Made by a program: the position numbers and the translations under genes. The notes beneath the pieces are model-generated. The model was not told the origin of the DNA. It saw only the letters and a program-made list of their open reading frames with translations, and searched no databases. Shown piece after piece: positions 1 to 9,432 of a stretch of DNA of 64,000 nucleotides. The DNA lies in contig CAYHEC010000004.1 of NCBI GenBank assembly GCA_964355675.1, forward strand, positions 134,500 through 198,499. The letters are read 5' to 3'. This stretch comes from CAMBDS01 sp964355675. GTDB lineage: Bacteria; Electryoneota; AABM5-125-24; Hatepunaeales; Hatepunaeaceae. Every line of letters starts with the position of its first letter. Within the stretch, counting starts at the first letter, position 1.

Positions 1-713
1 TGGTCGGCAACTAACATGAAGCGAAGTTTCATATCACTACATTTCTGAAGTACTTGCGTAACCAGTTTTTCTGCGTCAGCTTCAGGAGCAACAAAAATCC
101 ACTCAATACCATTTCTTTTCACTAATTCAGGAAGATCATCAATTTTGCCTAATAGTTGACTGCCATGGTTAGGGTTATCTGAGTCGGTATCATCCACAAA
201 TCCATGAACGTGGAATCCCCAAACTGGATAAGTATCCAACTGCCATCGAAGCTTCTTTCCAACTTCGTTGCGTCCAACTATAATGGCTTCCCAAAGTCCC
301 TTTTTTAGCCAGCGGAGTCTCCTCTGATAAGTTCTGATGATTATTCTGCCGATACCTGTAAACAGAATAATCAACACACCGTAATATGCGAGAAGTAGTC
401 GTGTCGGGCTTACTGGATTTGGCACATCAATTGTGGCAATGAAAAGTACGATAATTCCAATAAGAACAGCTTTAATAACTTGTTCAAGTTCAGAGAATCG
501 TGAGAGAGCGACTGGAACAATGTAACGCCCCCGGATAGCAAAAATAATCAACCAGAACATCGTCAGGACAACACCGGGCCAAAATATGGATGCAGGTGTC
601 GGATTGGAAAACATCCCGCTTTCATACCGCAACAAATACGAAAGACGCCACGCCGCGGCGGTTCCTATCGTATCAGAGATCAACAACAGAATCACAATAT
701 ACGATTTATTCAT
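1..713 (-). CDS. Polyprenyl glycosylphosphotransferase, N-terminal part (runs off window)
   Basis: The open frame starts at an ATG at 713 and continues without a stop to the left edge, giving about 237 residues. The translation begins MNSYIVILL-like (MNKSYIVILLLISD) and has about four membrane segments in the first 125 residues. A soluble Rossmann-like part follows, with GLWEAIIVGRNEVGKKLRW and HVHGFVDD. This is the usual N-terminal half (CoA_binding_3-like) of initiating sugar-phosphate transferases such as WbaP or WcaJ, which load the first sugar-1-phosphate onto undecaprenyl phosphate at the inner membrane. The catalytic bacterial sugar transferase domain would lie outside the window. The first 8 bases overlap the end of the GT9 gene, so it is the last visible gene of the polysaccharide operon. 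The family call is fairly sure; the sugar is unknown. Confidence 0.8.
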   Translation of the reverse strand, partial: MNKSYIVILLLISDTIGTAAAWRLSYLLRYESGMFSNPTPASIFWPGVVLTMFWLIIFAIRGRYIVPVALSRFSELEQVIKAVLIGIIVLFIATIDVPNPVSPTRLLLAYYGVLIILFTGIGRIIIRTYQRRLRWLKKGLWEAIIVGRNEVGKKLRWQLDTYPVWGFHVHGFVDDTDSDNPNHGSQLLGKIDDLPELVKRNGIEWIFVAPEADAEKLVTQVLQKCSDMKLRFMLVAD

Positions 714-1794
714 TTTTTACAGGTAATTGACTATAAAGGGATTTGGCAGTTTCTATAACCAGTTGTGGAGATAGCTCCTCCATGCATCGTATTGTATTGA
801 ATATACATCCATTAAATACGCCGTAATAACATGGGCTACAAGGAAGACCCAATTTCACACCGACAACATGACTGCCAAATGGAAGCTTATATTCTGAGCC
901 TGTGGGACCGAATATCCCGACTGTTGGCGCCCCAACGGCGGCTGAAATATGCAGAGGAGCTGAATCATTCGCAAAAACAATCTTACTGAGTTTCATTAAT
1001 GCGGCTGTAATTCTGATGCTGGTATTGCCGCTGATATCGAGAAGTGTATTTCTTGACAAACGAGAGACCTCCAAACAAACAGATCGATCATCGTTGGATC
1101 CGGCAAGTACAACTTCCATATCTAATTGATCAGTCAACCACTCAGCTAACTTTGAATACCCGCCAACACTCCAGCGCCTCTCATGGCCAGTGGTGCGAGG
1201 ATTCGTTCCTCCTCCCGGAAAGAGCATCGCGAAGTTATTATGTTTTATACCGAGTGCCTCGATAATCTCGCCCGCTTCCTTTAATTCATCCTGAGTAACA
1301 GACCAATAATACCTGAGATGGTCAACATCGGGCGCTAATTTTACTCCTGTCATTTGAAACAGTAATAAGTCCGCCAAATCACAAGCATTTGGGGCGCTAT
1401 GTCTTGTCTCGTCAAGTTTAACCGTTTGAGGAGAATCAGCTGAAGCATAACTGAAGAATCTTGATCGATTTCCAGATAATTTTAAAAAGGCATTGATCGC
1501 CTTGGAACGGTGGAAAGAGACTACTCCGTCAAATTTTGCTTTACTAAGCCTGTATCCCAAACCTAAGAGTCTGGGAGATGACTTAAATAAATTGCCAAAA
1601 AACAATTTTGAGGGAACTGAAATAATCTTATTAAAGAACGGCAATCCAATAGCCGCCGAAACAGTCCAGTCGGTTGTAAGCAGTGTGATCTCGGCTTCAG
1701 GGAATCCTCGCCTCAACCTTTCGAATGCAGGTGTATGAATGACAAAATCGCCTAAAGCATGAAGTTTGACTACCAATATTTTCACTTGCTTCAT
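706..1794 (-). CDS. Glycosyltransferase family 9 (heptosyltransferase-like)
   Basis: A 362-residue soluble protein starting at ATG 1794. The N-terminus KILVVKLHALGDFVIHTPA is the typical GT9 opening, with Gly-Asp in the first Rossmann loop. The C-terminal half has AMLFPGGG and FANDSAPLHISAAVGAPTV, followed by GIFGPT and a Cys-rich CSPCYYG segment, all usual in ADP-heptose:LPS heptosyltransferases (WaaF/RfaF). It would transfer a heptose or related sugar to LPS core or another surface glycan at the cytoplasmic face. It sits 8 bases after the GT2 gene and overlaps the next gene by 8 bases, so it is in the same operon. Donor and acceptor cannot be read from the sequence; O-antigen rather than core assembly is equally possible. 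Confidence 0.88.
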   Translation of the reverse strand: MKQVKILVVKLHALGDFVIHTPAFERLRRGFPEAEITLLTTDWTVSAAIGLPFFNKIISVPSKLFFGNLFKSSPRLLGLGYRLSKAKFDGVVSFHRSKAINAFLKLSGNRSRFFSYASADSPQTVKLDETRHSAPNACDLADLLLFQMTGVKLAPDVDHLRYYWSVTQDELKEAGEIIEALGIKHNNFAMLFPGGGTNPRTTGHERRWSVGGYSKLAEWLTDQLDMEVVLAGSNDDRSVCLEVSRLSRNTLLDISGNTSIRITAALMKLSKIVFANDSAPLHISAAVGAPTVGIFGPTGSEYKLPFGSHVVGVKLGLPCSPCYYGVFNGCIFNTIRCMEELSPQLVIETAKSLYSQLPVKNE

Positions 1795-1802
1795 TCTGCC
1801 TG

Positions 1803-2771
1803 TTATTTCGGTCGAATTTTGTCGTTATAGTAATCAGGGCTCATCACAGATAATAATGCGGACATATACCCCTTCAAGCGAGTTCTCTTGTTTGCGCCGG
1901 GTATAACCAGTGTAATAAACCATTTCACAGCGAGCATTACCATCCAAATAAAAATTGCGACTTTGGAGCTGATAGGATTAAAGTGCTTGGTTAAATAATA
2001 CTTCAGACTCCAACTTGCCGAAGCAGTTCCCAGAATCGACAGGGAATTCAGCGTCTGACCGCCGAGATGGATCGCCTCAGCGCCGGGATCATAAACGACT
2101 TCGTAACCAGCCTTCCAAGTTTCAAGACAAATATCTTCTTCCTCAGAGTATAGAAAATAGTTCTCGTCAAACCCGCCAAGCTTCTCGAACAGCTCGGTGC
2201 GCATCATGAATGCCGCCCCCAACAGTCGATCCACACTAACTCTTTTTTCTGGTGGTTTGCGGCGAATTTCAGGACGGCCATCTCTTCGATTTAAAGGGAT
2301 CAGCCGGTTAAGGCCAGTAGCAATCCAGACGGCATAAAACGGAGTAATAAATCGATATGAGGAGAGTGTGTTAAGGCCGGCTTCGTCGAGAATCTTCGGC
2401 CCAACAATACCGACCTTTGAATCGCCATCGAGCAATCGAACCAAATATTCTATCGAACCTGGTAACGACCTAGCGTCAGAATTGAGAAAGTACAAATATT
2501 CGGCTTGGCACCCTTTAACTCCGATGTTGTTGCCAGCCCCAAAACCAATATTACCGCCCGAATTGACTACTTTAACCCAGCTATACTCTTTATTAATAAA
2601 ATTTAACGTATCATCAGACGAGTTATTGTCGGCAACTACAACTTCTATCAAATTGCTTTGATAATCAACGACAAGCGAGAACAAACAATCTCGAATAATC
2701 CTGGCGGCGTTGTAAGTAACGATTACTACTCGAACGCGCGGTTTTGAAATTTCTCCCACAGATGCTTTCAA
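1803..2771 (-). CDS. Glycosyltransferase family 2 (rhamnosyltransferase-like)
   Basis: A 322-residue protein with a GT-A fold. RVVIVTYNAARIIRDCL opens the nucleotide-binding half, VVADNNSSDDT and NIGFGAGNN follow, and YFLNSDA holds the likely metal-binding DXD-type position. LLGAAFMMR and GGFDENYFLYSEEEDICL form the acceptor-side motif (ED in the catalytic region). The family resembles WbbL-like transferases that add rhamnose or another deoxysugar to a lipid-linked oligosaccharide, which fits the nearby dTDP-sugar gene rfbB. One hydrophobic stretch near residues 270-290 may associate with the membrane. The start is a TTG at 2771 because an in-frame stop lies just upstream; a GTG four codons later is the alternative. 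The linked sugar is an inference. Confidence 0.85.
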   Translation of the reverse strand: MKASVGEISKPRVRVVIVTYNAARIIRDCLFSLVVDYQSNLIEVVVADNNSSDDTLNFINKEYSWVKVVNSGGNIGFGAGNNIGVKGCQAEYLYFLNSDARSLPGSIEYLVRLLDGDSKVGIVGPKILDEAGLNTLSSYRFITPFYAVWIATGLNRLIPLNRRDGRPEIRRKPPEKRVSVDRLLGAAFMMRTELFEKLGGFDENYFLYSEEEDICLETWKAGYEVVYDPGAEAIHLGGQTLNSLSILGTASASWSLKYYLTKHFNPISSKVAIFIWMVMLAVKWFITLVIPGANKRTRLKGYMSALLSVMSPDYYNDKIRPK

Positions 2772-2802
2772 TATTGACTATATTCAATGACTTCAGTACA
2801 AT

Positions 2803-4038
2803 TCAATAGTCTCTCCTGAATATCATACGAAAATCATTTCTATTAGGAATGATAACATTTTCGATTCCCAGCCCTGACTCTGATAGGAAGAAATGTAGAT
2901 ATGTCAATCCCACTATTGAATTCGTGACGCTCGAAATGGCGGCGGCCCCAGCAATTCCGAATTTTGGGATCAAGATTACAGCCGCAATGATGTTCAATAC
3001 AATAATTAGAAAAGTAACAATTCCATTAAAATGGACATTTTCTTCACCAAACTGGTCATTGGAAAGCGATTGTTTTAAACTGTATATCACAACACCGGGG
3101 AGTAATATAAGCACTGCACCGTACGCAGACAGATATTCGGGACCTGCGAGTATTCTGATTAACCAATACCCTGATAATCCTATAATTATTGCGAAAACGG
3201 TGATGATAAATAGAGTTATTCTTGTCAACTGTGCAGTTAGTTCATCCCCAGATTCGATGCTAAACTCAGAGATATACGGGCGCAACATTTGACTTATAGC
3301 AGTGGGTAAAAACCAAATACAGGCAACCATAGCCATCGCAACAGAGTAGTAACCTACATCTGACGGGGTCATAAACAAGGCAATCAGAAGAAATCCTAAA
3401 CTCATAAGAAACAGTGGCAATATATTGATATTAAACGACTTATAACTATTATAAGCTGTATGCCAAAGTAACTCGACATCGATTCGAGGGCTTTCGCCAA
3501 CTATAAATATCGCCTGAAGTAACATCAATCCCGCGCCAATTATTGCGCTTACAAGCCACAATGAAGCAACTCCAACAGTACTTAAATCACTTGTATTTGC
3601 CAATAAAATCACTAAGAACAGTAAAAGCACATCTCTGCCAAGCAAAGTGATGGTAAACCTTCGTACTGCATTCATTCCGAGAATTAATCCATTACTTAAC
3701 TCCTGAAGGAATAATGGAATAACCGAGAGGAACACGATAGCCCAAAGACGATCCGTCATGTCGGGGTAAATTAATTTACGAAGACTTGCCAAAAGAACAA
3801 CGAGGAGAATCGTGACCAGACCGCCCCAGACGACAGCTATGCTAATGCTGTTACCGATCAATCCCGGTCGAGATTCTGGGTACCGTTCAGCCAGGTTGGC
3901 GTTTTCAATCCCGAGCGAACCGTGAAAAATCGCAACAATTATTGAAGAAAGGCAAAATGTAACGGTAAACAATCCCATACCGGCTGGACCAAGAATGCGG
4001 GCGATCACCAATGATGTGACTATTCCTGTAATAATCAA
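2803..4038 (-). CDS. Wzx-type polysaccharide flippase (MATE/MVF superfamily)
   Basis: A polytopic membrane protein with about 12 hydrophobic segments over 411 residues. The opening GIVTSLVIARILGPAGMGLF matches the first helix of O-antigen and teichoic-acid flippases, which move undecaprenyl-linked repeat units across the inner membrane. It lies between the polymerase/ligase gene and two glycosyltransferases. The start is doubtful. TTG at 4038 begins inside the expected first membrane helix, and the frame stays open upstream to a TAG near the end of the preceding gene. Between these there is no ATG, GTG or TTG. The upstream codons still read as plausible flippase N-terminus (GYTRESADTVDLVCIAGQLG), so a rare start or a sequence error is possible. 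Confidence 0.8.
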   Translation of the reverse strand: MIITGIVTSLVIARILGPAGMGLFTVTFCLSSIIVAIFHGSLGIENANLAERYPESRPGLIGNSISIAVVWGGLVTILLVVLLASLRKLIYPDMTDRLWAIVFLSVIPLFLQELSNGLILGMNAVRRFTITLLGRDVLLLFLVILLANTSDLSTVGVASLWLVSAIIGAGLMLLQAIFIVGESPRIDVELLWHTAYNSYKSFNINILPLFLMSLGFLLIALFMTPSDVGYYSVAMAMVACIWFLPTAISQMLRPYISEFSIESGDELTAQLTRITLFIITVFAIIIGLSGYWLIRILAGPEYLSAYGAVLILLPGVVIYSLKQSLSNDQFGEENVHFNGIVTFLIIVLNIIAAVILIPKFGIAGAAAISSVTNSIVGLTYLHFFLSESGLGIENVIIPNRNDFRMIFRRDY

Positions 4039-4138
4039 ACCAAGCTGTCCGGCAATGCATACTAAATCAACGGTATCGGCTGATTCTCTGGTATATCCAC
4101 GCGTACAATGATTATGCGATGGTATTAAAATAGGACGA

Positions 4139-5524
4139 TCACCTGAGCTGAGAGTCAGAAAGTTCTAAAACCTGTTGAGTCATCCGAACGGTCTCGCGCA
4201 TTCGAGCAACTATTACAAACTGGAACGCCAACATCGTCCAGAGGAATAGTGCAGAAGCGGTGTGGTGGAAAGTCGCATCAACCATGCTGGCAGTCAAACC
4301 AGAGATCAAGCCTCCATTGATGGCAAGCAGAAGTCTTCTATCGTCTTCGACTAATGGAGATAAGTATTCCTTAACGGCTCGCATAGCCTTCATCAAGCTC
4401 TTAAGAATAATCGCCATGTATGCCGCTAATCCGAATATTCCGAGATCAAATAGCCATTTTAGATACACATTATGAACGTGGACAGCACGAATGAAGCTAT
4501 ACGGATAATCGGTTGGATAAAGTGTTTTGAAGCTATCAATCCCCATCCCAAACCAAAAATATCTGGGTATATAGTTAATACTGTTCAACCAGATCTGAAC
4601 TCTCCCAACCGATGACCAATCGGGATTGTCCCCAAATCCGAGCAACATTGCGAGTCGATAAATAATCAAGCCGGGTAACGCGATGCTCGCGACCAAAATT
4701 GCCGGTAACATGACTTTTAATATTCGACGATCTTTAAATGCAATATAGACCATAGCTATAAAAAGACTTACAAGTACAGCTCGAGTTTGCGTTACCAGTA
4801 TGCCAGCCAACACGCCTGAAAAAATGAAAGTCCATATTATCTTCGATCTCTTTCCTGTTGCATCGATCAAGGCGAGCAGAGTAAATGGAAGCACCATTCC
4901 CATAAAGCAACCGGCTACATTCTGCGATTCCCATCGGAAAATGTAACGCGGGATCCCGGTCTGTATCCAGAGAGCAAGGCTTATCCAACCGAGAAGAGCA
5001 GTCGCTCCGGTTACTATCGTTAGAAATGTTTTCATTTCAGCGGCAGTCGGACGTAGATTATAATATATAATAAATGCTATAATTGGAATTACAAATGCAA
5101 ACTCGTAAAAATACCTTCCCATGTCTCTGTCGACGGCCCGGATCAATCCATTGGCTCCTGCGACTAACAAAATACAGAGAAGCAGAGGATGAGGTACATG
5201 TATGGTGATATCACTATGATTAACTCGATCTGCTAAGAAAGAAATAATTAGTAAAATAATTAATGCGAATATTACATGATCAATAATTACAAGATAATAA
5301 AATGGTAAAATGATGATGCTGAACGCCCTGACATTGTAAAAAAGGGCCAATCCCAATAATCCTACGACAACAACAAAAACACTCAAAGCTATCCGATAGT
5401 CATAGACCCCATAGGCAATAGCCAAAGGAGTTAGAACAGCCAATAAGAAAATTGACCATATCAAACCGGACGCGAAATCACGTCCGGTTCTTTCAATGAA
5501 AACCTGACGGTAATAGCCCAACAA
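4139..5524 (-). CDS. O-antigen ligase/polymerase family membrane protein (Wzy/WaaL-like)
   Basis: A 461-residue protein with 10 or more membrane helices and one larger periplasmic loop near residues 280-370. TQTRAVLVSLFIAMVYIAF and the loop motif VHVHNVYLKWLFDLGIFGL are typical of the O-antigen ligase domain family (PF04932), where His in the HNVYL motif is conserved. It would polymerise lipid-linked repeat units or ligate them to an acceptor at the periplasmic face. With Wzz and Wzx next to it, a Wzy polymerase is the simplest reading, but ligase cannot be excluded. The start is TTG at 5524, one base after the Wzz stop; a GGGAG ribosome-binding site lies within the end of the Wzz gene and supports it. 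Confidence 0.82.
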   Translation of the reverse strand: MLGYYRQVFIERTGRDFASGLIWSIFLLAVLTPLAIAYGVYDYRIALSVFVVVVGLLGLALFYNVRAFSIIILPFYYLVIIDHVIFALIILLIISFLADRVNHSDITIHVPHPLLLCILLVAGANGLIRAVDRDMGRYFYEFAFVIPIIAFIIYYNLRPTAAEMKTFLTIVTGATALLGWISLALWIQTGIPRYIFRWESQNVAGCFMGMVLPFTLLALIDATGKRSKIIWTFIFSGVLAGILVTQTRAVLVSLFIAMVYIAFKDRRILKVMLPAILVASIALPGLIIYRLAMLLGFGDNPDWSSVGRVQIWLNSINYIPRYFWFGMGIDSFKTLYPTDYPYSFIRAVHVHNVYLKWLFDLGIFGLAAYMAIILKSLMKAMRAVKEYLSPLVEDDRRLLLAINGGLISGLTASMVDATFHHTASALFLWTMLAFQFVIVARMRETVRMTQQVLELSDSQLR

Positions 5525-5525
5525 A

Positions 5526-6710
5526 CTATTTTATCTCCCGTCGTAAGATACTCTTAAGTTCCTGAATCTTTGACCAATCTTTCTGATTCTTTTTTGGTAG
5601 TCCATGCCAATATTCGAGAAGAAGGATGATAATTAAAGTCATCAGAATCGACGAAGCCGCCGCGATCATAACTATGATTCTTCGTGCTGGTTTCAATTTC
5701 TTGAAAGGAATGCGAGCCGTGTCCAATATTTGTACATTCGAAGTTTCCCGCGCCTCTTGGATACTGGCATTTTCGTACTGTGGATATACAAACTCAAGCA
5801 ATGCAGTCTGAATTTTCACTTGCCTGACTATTTCAGCATATGTTTTCGATATTTCAGGTAATTGATTTAATGCAATAAACAAATCTCCTTCAGATCCATC
5901 CAATAACCCCTTGTATCGCCTTTCAAACTCAATGCTTGTTTTCTGTAATTGTGACACTTCCGGATGATTATCTCCCATAGTGCTTCGAAGTAATTGCAGT
6001 TGAATTTCGCTGGCGATCTGTTGAGCCTTTAAATTAGCGGCGGCCGTTATCATGGCTGTGGTTTGATCTGGAACTGAGATTGCGTTATGTTCGACCTGAA
6101 ATATGGCGATACTATCCTGAAGGATATCCAGAGTATCATTAATCTGTTTAAGTCTTTTTCCAATGAAAATCCGGTTGTTTCGTGCACTCTTTCCGGTTAT
6201 TTCACGATAATAATTATCGAGTTCAGCTACACAGGCATTGGCAATATCCGAGGCTCTTTTGGTATCTTTATCTACAAATGAGACTTCAATCGCCATGTCT
6301 TCACGAGTCTTCACCTCATAATGCGATTCAAATTTCTTCATTAAATCTTCAGGTTTCACATCATCTTTCATCTTATAAACTTCACGCAGATGAAAGCGTT
6401 CAATGATACGCTCCTTTAGTGTACGACTTGATAATATGGACTGATAAATATCTTCGGTTGGCATCTCAAGTCCAAAGTTTGCGGCAACTCCCACGAGATC
6501 TTTGGATAGAAAAGAAGGAAGTCCGCTACCACCGCCTGCAGGTGGCAATATTACCGTGGTCGCCCGATACCAAACTGGAAGCACCATGGAAATTATTGCC
6601 GCAAGGGCAGTCACAACAATAAAGTTGATGATGAATAGCTTGCGCCAACGTGCGATAAGGATCAGCAGATCATAAAAGTTCAATTGAAAAACCTGGTCTT
6701 TCTCAGGCAT
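5526..6710 (-). CDS. Wzz/GNVR chain-length determinant protein
   Basis: About 394 residues with the standard topology of polysaccharide co-polymerases. A cytoplasmic start is followed by a membrane helix near residues 28-48 (LFIINFIVVTALAAIISMVL), then the PVWYRATTVILPP opening of the Wzz domain. A long helical periplasmic part follows, and a GNVR-type segment ending VQILDTARIPFKKLKPARR precedes the second helix. It sets chain length of the surface polysaccharide together with the adjacent polymerase. I place the start at ATG 6710 (MPEKDQ) because GGAG lies six bases upstream. A longer frame from TTG at 6728 would overlap the end of the Wzi-like gene. No kinase domain is fused. Confidence 0.86.
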   Translation of the reverse strand: MPEKDQVFQLNFYDLLILIARWRKLFIINFIVVTALAAIISMVLPVWYRATTVILPPAGGGSGLPSFLSKDLVGVAANFGLEMPTEDIYQSILSSRTLKERIIERFHLREVYKMKDDVKPEDLMKKFESHYEVKTREDMAIEVSFVDKDTKRASDIANACVAELDNYYREITGKSARNNRIFIGKRLKQINDTLDILQDSIAIFQVEHNAISVPDQTTAMITAAANLKAQQIASEIQLQLLRSTMGDNHPEVSQLQKTSIEFERRYKGLLDGSEGDLFIALNQLPEISKTYAEIVRQVKIQTALLEFVYPQYENASIQEARETSNVQILDTARIPFKKLKPARRIIVMIAAASSILMTLIIILLLEYWHGLPKKNQKDWSKIQELKSILRREIK

Positions 6711-6724
6711 TCCTTCTCCGATTT

Positions 6725-8278
6725 TCAAGTTCTGTAACCTATTGAAATATAATACCTATCAGGTATAATGGACTGACGATCCCCCGTAATATTGCCGAGT
6801 TCCACCAAGCATCCCGGAACAGCCTCCCACTCAATTCCGATTTTTGAAGCTGACCAGTTCGTTCTAATGCCATCAAGAAAATGAACGCTGTGTAGCCCGG
6901 AATGCGGAAGTGATTCCTCCACACTTCCACCAAGTGAACCATGCCGGTTGAGGGCACTGGACAAGTTTAAGGTAATGTCGAAGGTCGGCCGGTATAGCAG
7001 GGTCAACTCGAGTCGGTCGCTGTTTGGCTGTAAATCGGCACCCAACGAAGAATTCCAGTTGGAAAAACGATTGATAGGATAAAAATGAGAGTAAACATAA
7101 GGTTCAAGCCTTGTATATTCAATACCAACGTCCAACCCGTCAAGAAATAAGTCGGTTGAAAATACTCCCGTAAGGAAGCCCAGTTTGTTCCCGGCGTCTC
7201 CCTTTCCAAGTTTCGATATCTTCATGTCGTCTATCAGCAAAGCGCCATAGAAAATTCCTCGAAATGGTAATCGTGCTACAAAATCGCCTGACATCACCAC
7301 ATTATCTCTGTCTCCACCATCATGTTGTGCGGAATAGAGAAAATAGAGAGGATTGAGATAAGCCGCGTCAAGCCCGCGCTCACCCCAAATAACAGCTTCA
7401 CTCACAGAGAGTAAAAGCCAATGAGCTGGAGTGTATTCCAATCGATGTGCGGCAATCCACTTTGGATTGATCTTTACGCGATCCCAGCCTTCAGGGGTTC
7501 GGTAAGTATATTCCACCAAACCGGGCGTAGGATGAAGACGTCCGATAAGATAGGTGAATTGAGATGACCTGCCAAGGTGCGTCTTAATTCTAAGTTGATC
7601 AAAAGATGGTGCATGATCCGATATTAGAAGATTCGTCCGCCTACCCGGCCCCCAGGAAACCTTGTCTTTACCAAATGTGACATTTATCCAGTCTTTCCCC
7701 CAATTTAAATACGCTTCAGTTGCATCGTAATATGTCTCTTTGCCTCCCATTAGTGGTCCAACATACCCGTAATGATCCACCAGAAGCTGATCACGCCTTA
7801 CATAAGGACCGTTTCCGCGTTCGGTGTTATCGACGAACCGGAAGTAATAGCCTAAGTATGCATTTATCGATCCGTAAAATTGAATTCCGCTGGCACGTTT
7901 GACTATAGTTTTGTGTTTGCCGCTTTCAACCCGGTAGATAAACCGGGGATTAATTGTAAAGAATGATCCGTCTTTATTGTGTGTACTGTAAAGGTGCCAA
8001 TTCCATCGCATCCATTTTGAATGACGGGATGGCGTCAGCAGTTGCACCATTGAGTCCTCATTGGGCTCTTGATAGCGGGAAACAGGACGATTTGTCAGTA
8101 AGTCAAGCGGTGCTCCCGAAACGACATTCCTTTCGATTTGTCGGCATATTCTATCATCCAATGGAATATTCGATAAACCATGCGGCGGCAATAATGATAT
8201 TTCTCCCGTACCATTTACAGCCGAAGCCGTGCAAAGAAACATCGATAACATAATTACTGTACGACGGGAGAACTTCAT
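6725..8278 (-). CDS. Wzi-like capsule assembly outer-membrane beta-barrel protein
   Basis: 517 residues starting at ATG 8278 with a signal peptide (RTVIMLSMFLCTASAVNG). The mature part is rich in alternating aromatic and polar strands, for example NPRFIYRVESG, FYGSINAYLGYYFRF and DWINVTFGKDKVSWGPGRR. The last is close to the motif seen in the Caps_assemb_Wzi family (PF14052). The protein ends YYISIGYRT, fitting a C-terminal outer-membrane strand with an aromatic residue near the end. Wzi-type proteins help hold or organise capsular polysaccharide at the outer membrane. The gene overlaps rfbB by 4 bases (ATGA) and precedes wzz, which supports a role in the same pathway. The family call rests on topology and a few motifs. 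Confidence 0.72.
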   Translation of the reverse strand: MKFSRRTVIMLSMFLCTASAVNGTGEISLLPPHGLSNIPLDDRICRQIERNVVSGAPLDLLTNRPVSRYQEPNEDSMVQLLTPSRHSKWMRWNWHLYSTHNKDGSFFTINPRFIYRVESGKHKTIVKRASGIQFYGSINAYLGYYFRFVDNTERGNGPYVRRDQLLVDHYGYVGPLMGGKETYYDATEAYLNWGKDWINVTFGKDKVSWGPGRRTNLLISDHAPSFDQLRIKTHLGRSSQFTYLIGRLHPTPGLVEYTYRTPEGWDRVKINPKWIAAHRLEYTPAHWLLLSVSEAVIWGERGLDAAYLNPLYFLYSAQHDGGDRDNVVMSGDFVARLPFRGIFYGALLIDDMKISKLGKGDAGNKLGFLTGVFSTDLFLDGLDVGIEYTRLEPYVYSHFYPINRFSNWNSSLGADLQPNSDRLELTLLYRPTFDITLNLSSALNRHGSLGGSVEESLPHSGLHSVHFLDGIRTNWSASKIGIEWEAVPGCLVELGNITGDRQSIIPDRYYISIGYRT

Positions 8279-9300
8279 CGATCCCCATACTGTGTTTGGT
8301 AATATGTGCGATAGGCTCCGCTCGTCACCTGTTCAACCCAAACACGATTATTCATATACCACTCAACAGTCAATCGACTTCCCTCCTCAAAATCATAAAG
8401 TGGTTTCCACCCTAATTCACGCTCAGCCTTGCTCCAGTCCATTGCATACCGGCGATCATGGCCAGGACGGTCCTTTACGAAGGTTATGAGGCTCTCCGGC
8501 TTGCCGAGTAAGGTCAATAAATGCTTGATGAGTGAGAGGTTCGGTAATTCATGCTTCCCGCCAAGATTATAAACCTCCCCTGGTCGTCCATTTTCGATTA
8601 TATTGATTAATCCATAATTATGATCATCAACGAAAATCCAATCCCTGACTTGCATGCCATCTCCGTAAACCGGAATGGGAATGTCATTAAGCGCATTCGA
8701 TATCAGAAGAGGAATCAGTTTCTCGGGAAATTGATAGGGCCCATAATTATTCGAACAACGTGAAATCATGACTGGCAAACCGTAAGTCTTGAAATAAGCG
8801 CGTGCTAAAAGATCCGCGCCTGCCTTAGATGCCGCATAAGGACTATTCGGTTTCAGGTAGTGATCTTCAGTAAAGGCGTGATCGTCGGGTTGCAGACTGC
8901 CATAGACCTCATCTGTCGAGACCTGAAGAAATCTCGCAACGCCAAGATTTCGCGCCGCATCGAGCATCACTTGAGTGCCGAGAGTATTCGTCTTTAAGAA
9001 GGGAGTTGCATCAAGAATTGATCGATCTACGTGCGATTCTGCCGCAAGATGCATGACGCCCCAACAACCATTCATCGCCTTCGTGACAGAAGTCGGATCA
9101 CAAACATCTCCTCTGATAAAATTATAGCGAGAATTTGTTTCAAGATCTGCGAGTGAAGAAAGGTTGCCTGCATAGGTAAGAAGATCGTAGTTTACGACTT
9201 CCCAATGCGGACGTTCCTTTAGTATCAGTCGGATCAAATTTGAACCGATGAACCCCGCACCCCCGGTTATTAAAACCCTTCGATTATTGCTTTCGTTCAC
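8275..9300 (-). CDS. rfbB: dTDP-glucose 4,6-dehydratase
   Basis: 341 residues, the usual length of RfbB/RmlB. The Rossmann motif GGAGFIGSN lies at residues 13-21, followed by the conserved YDLLTYAGNL. The active site is visible as STDEVYG (Thr, Asp and Glu that protonate and deprotonate the sugar) and YAASK (catalytic Tyr and Lys). RCSNNYGPYQFPEKLIP is highly diagnostic. It converts dTDP-glucose to dTDP-4-keto-6-deoxyglucose, the branch point for rhamnose and other deoxysugars; no rfbA, rfbC or rfbD is present in the window. It is the first gene of the polysaccharide operon, starts at GTG 9300, and has a likely promoter 60-90 bases upstream. Confidence 0.95.
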   Translation of the reverse strand: MNESNNRRVLITGGAGFIGSNLIRLILKERPHWEVVNYDLLTYAGNLSSLADLETNSRYNFIRGDVCDPTSVTKAMNGCWGVMHLAAESHVDRSILDATPFLKTNTLGTQVMLDAARNLGVARFLQVSTDEVYGSLQPDDHAFTEDHYLKPNSPYAASKAGADLLARAYFKTYGLPVMISRCSNNYGPYQFPEKLIPLLISNALNDIPIPVYGDGMQVRDWIFVDDHNYGLINIIENGRPGEVYNLGGKHELPNLSLIKHLLTLLGKPESLITFVKDRPGHDRRYAMDWSKAERELGWKPLYDFEEGSRLTVEWYMNNRVWVEQVTSGAYRTYYQTQYGDR

Positions 9301-9359
9301 GATTAAGGTTCTATCCTTCCACTTTTAGATGCATCTGTGATCTGCGTACCAAACAAGTT

Positions 9360-9389
9360 AATTTACCCTTTTGGTGGTTACAAAGTCAA
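9360..9389 (-). promoter_or_regulatory. Likely sigma-70-type promoter for rfbB and the polysaccharide operon
   Basis: On the minus strand, TTGACT (9389-9384) is followed after 18 bases by TAAATT (9365-9360). The -35 box matches the consensus at five of six positions and the -10 box at four. It sits about 60 bases before the rfbB start in the 132-base gap behind the aldehyde dehydrogenase gene. Inferred from sequence only. Confidence 0.5.
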
Positions 9390-9432
9390 TTGCTTTCGCA
9401 CCAATGTACCTTTATGATTATTTGAACACGCA

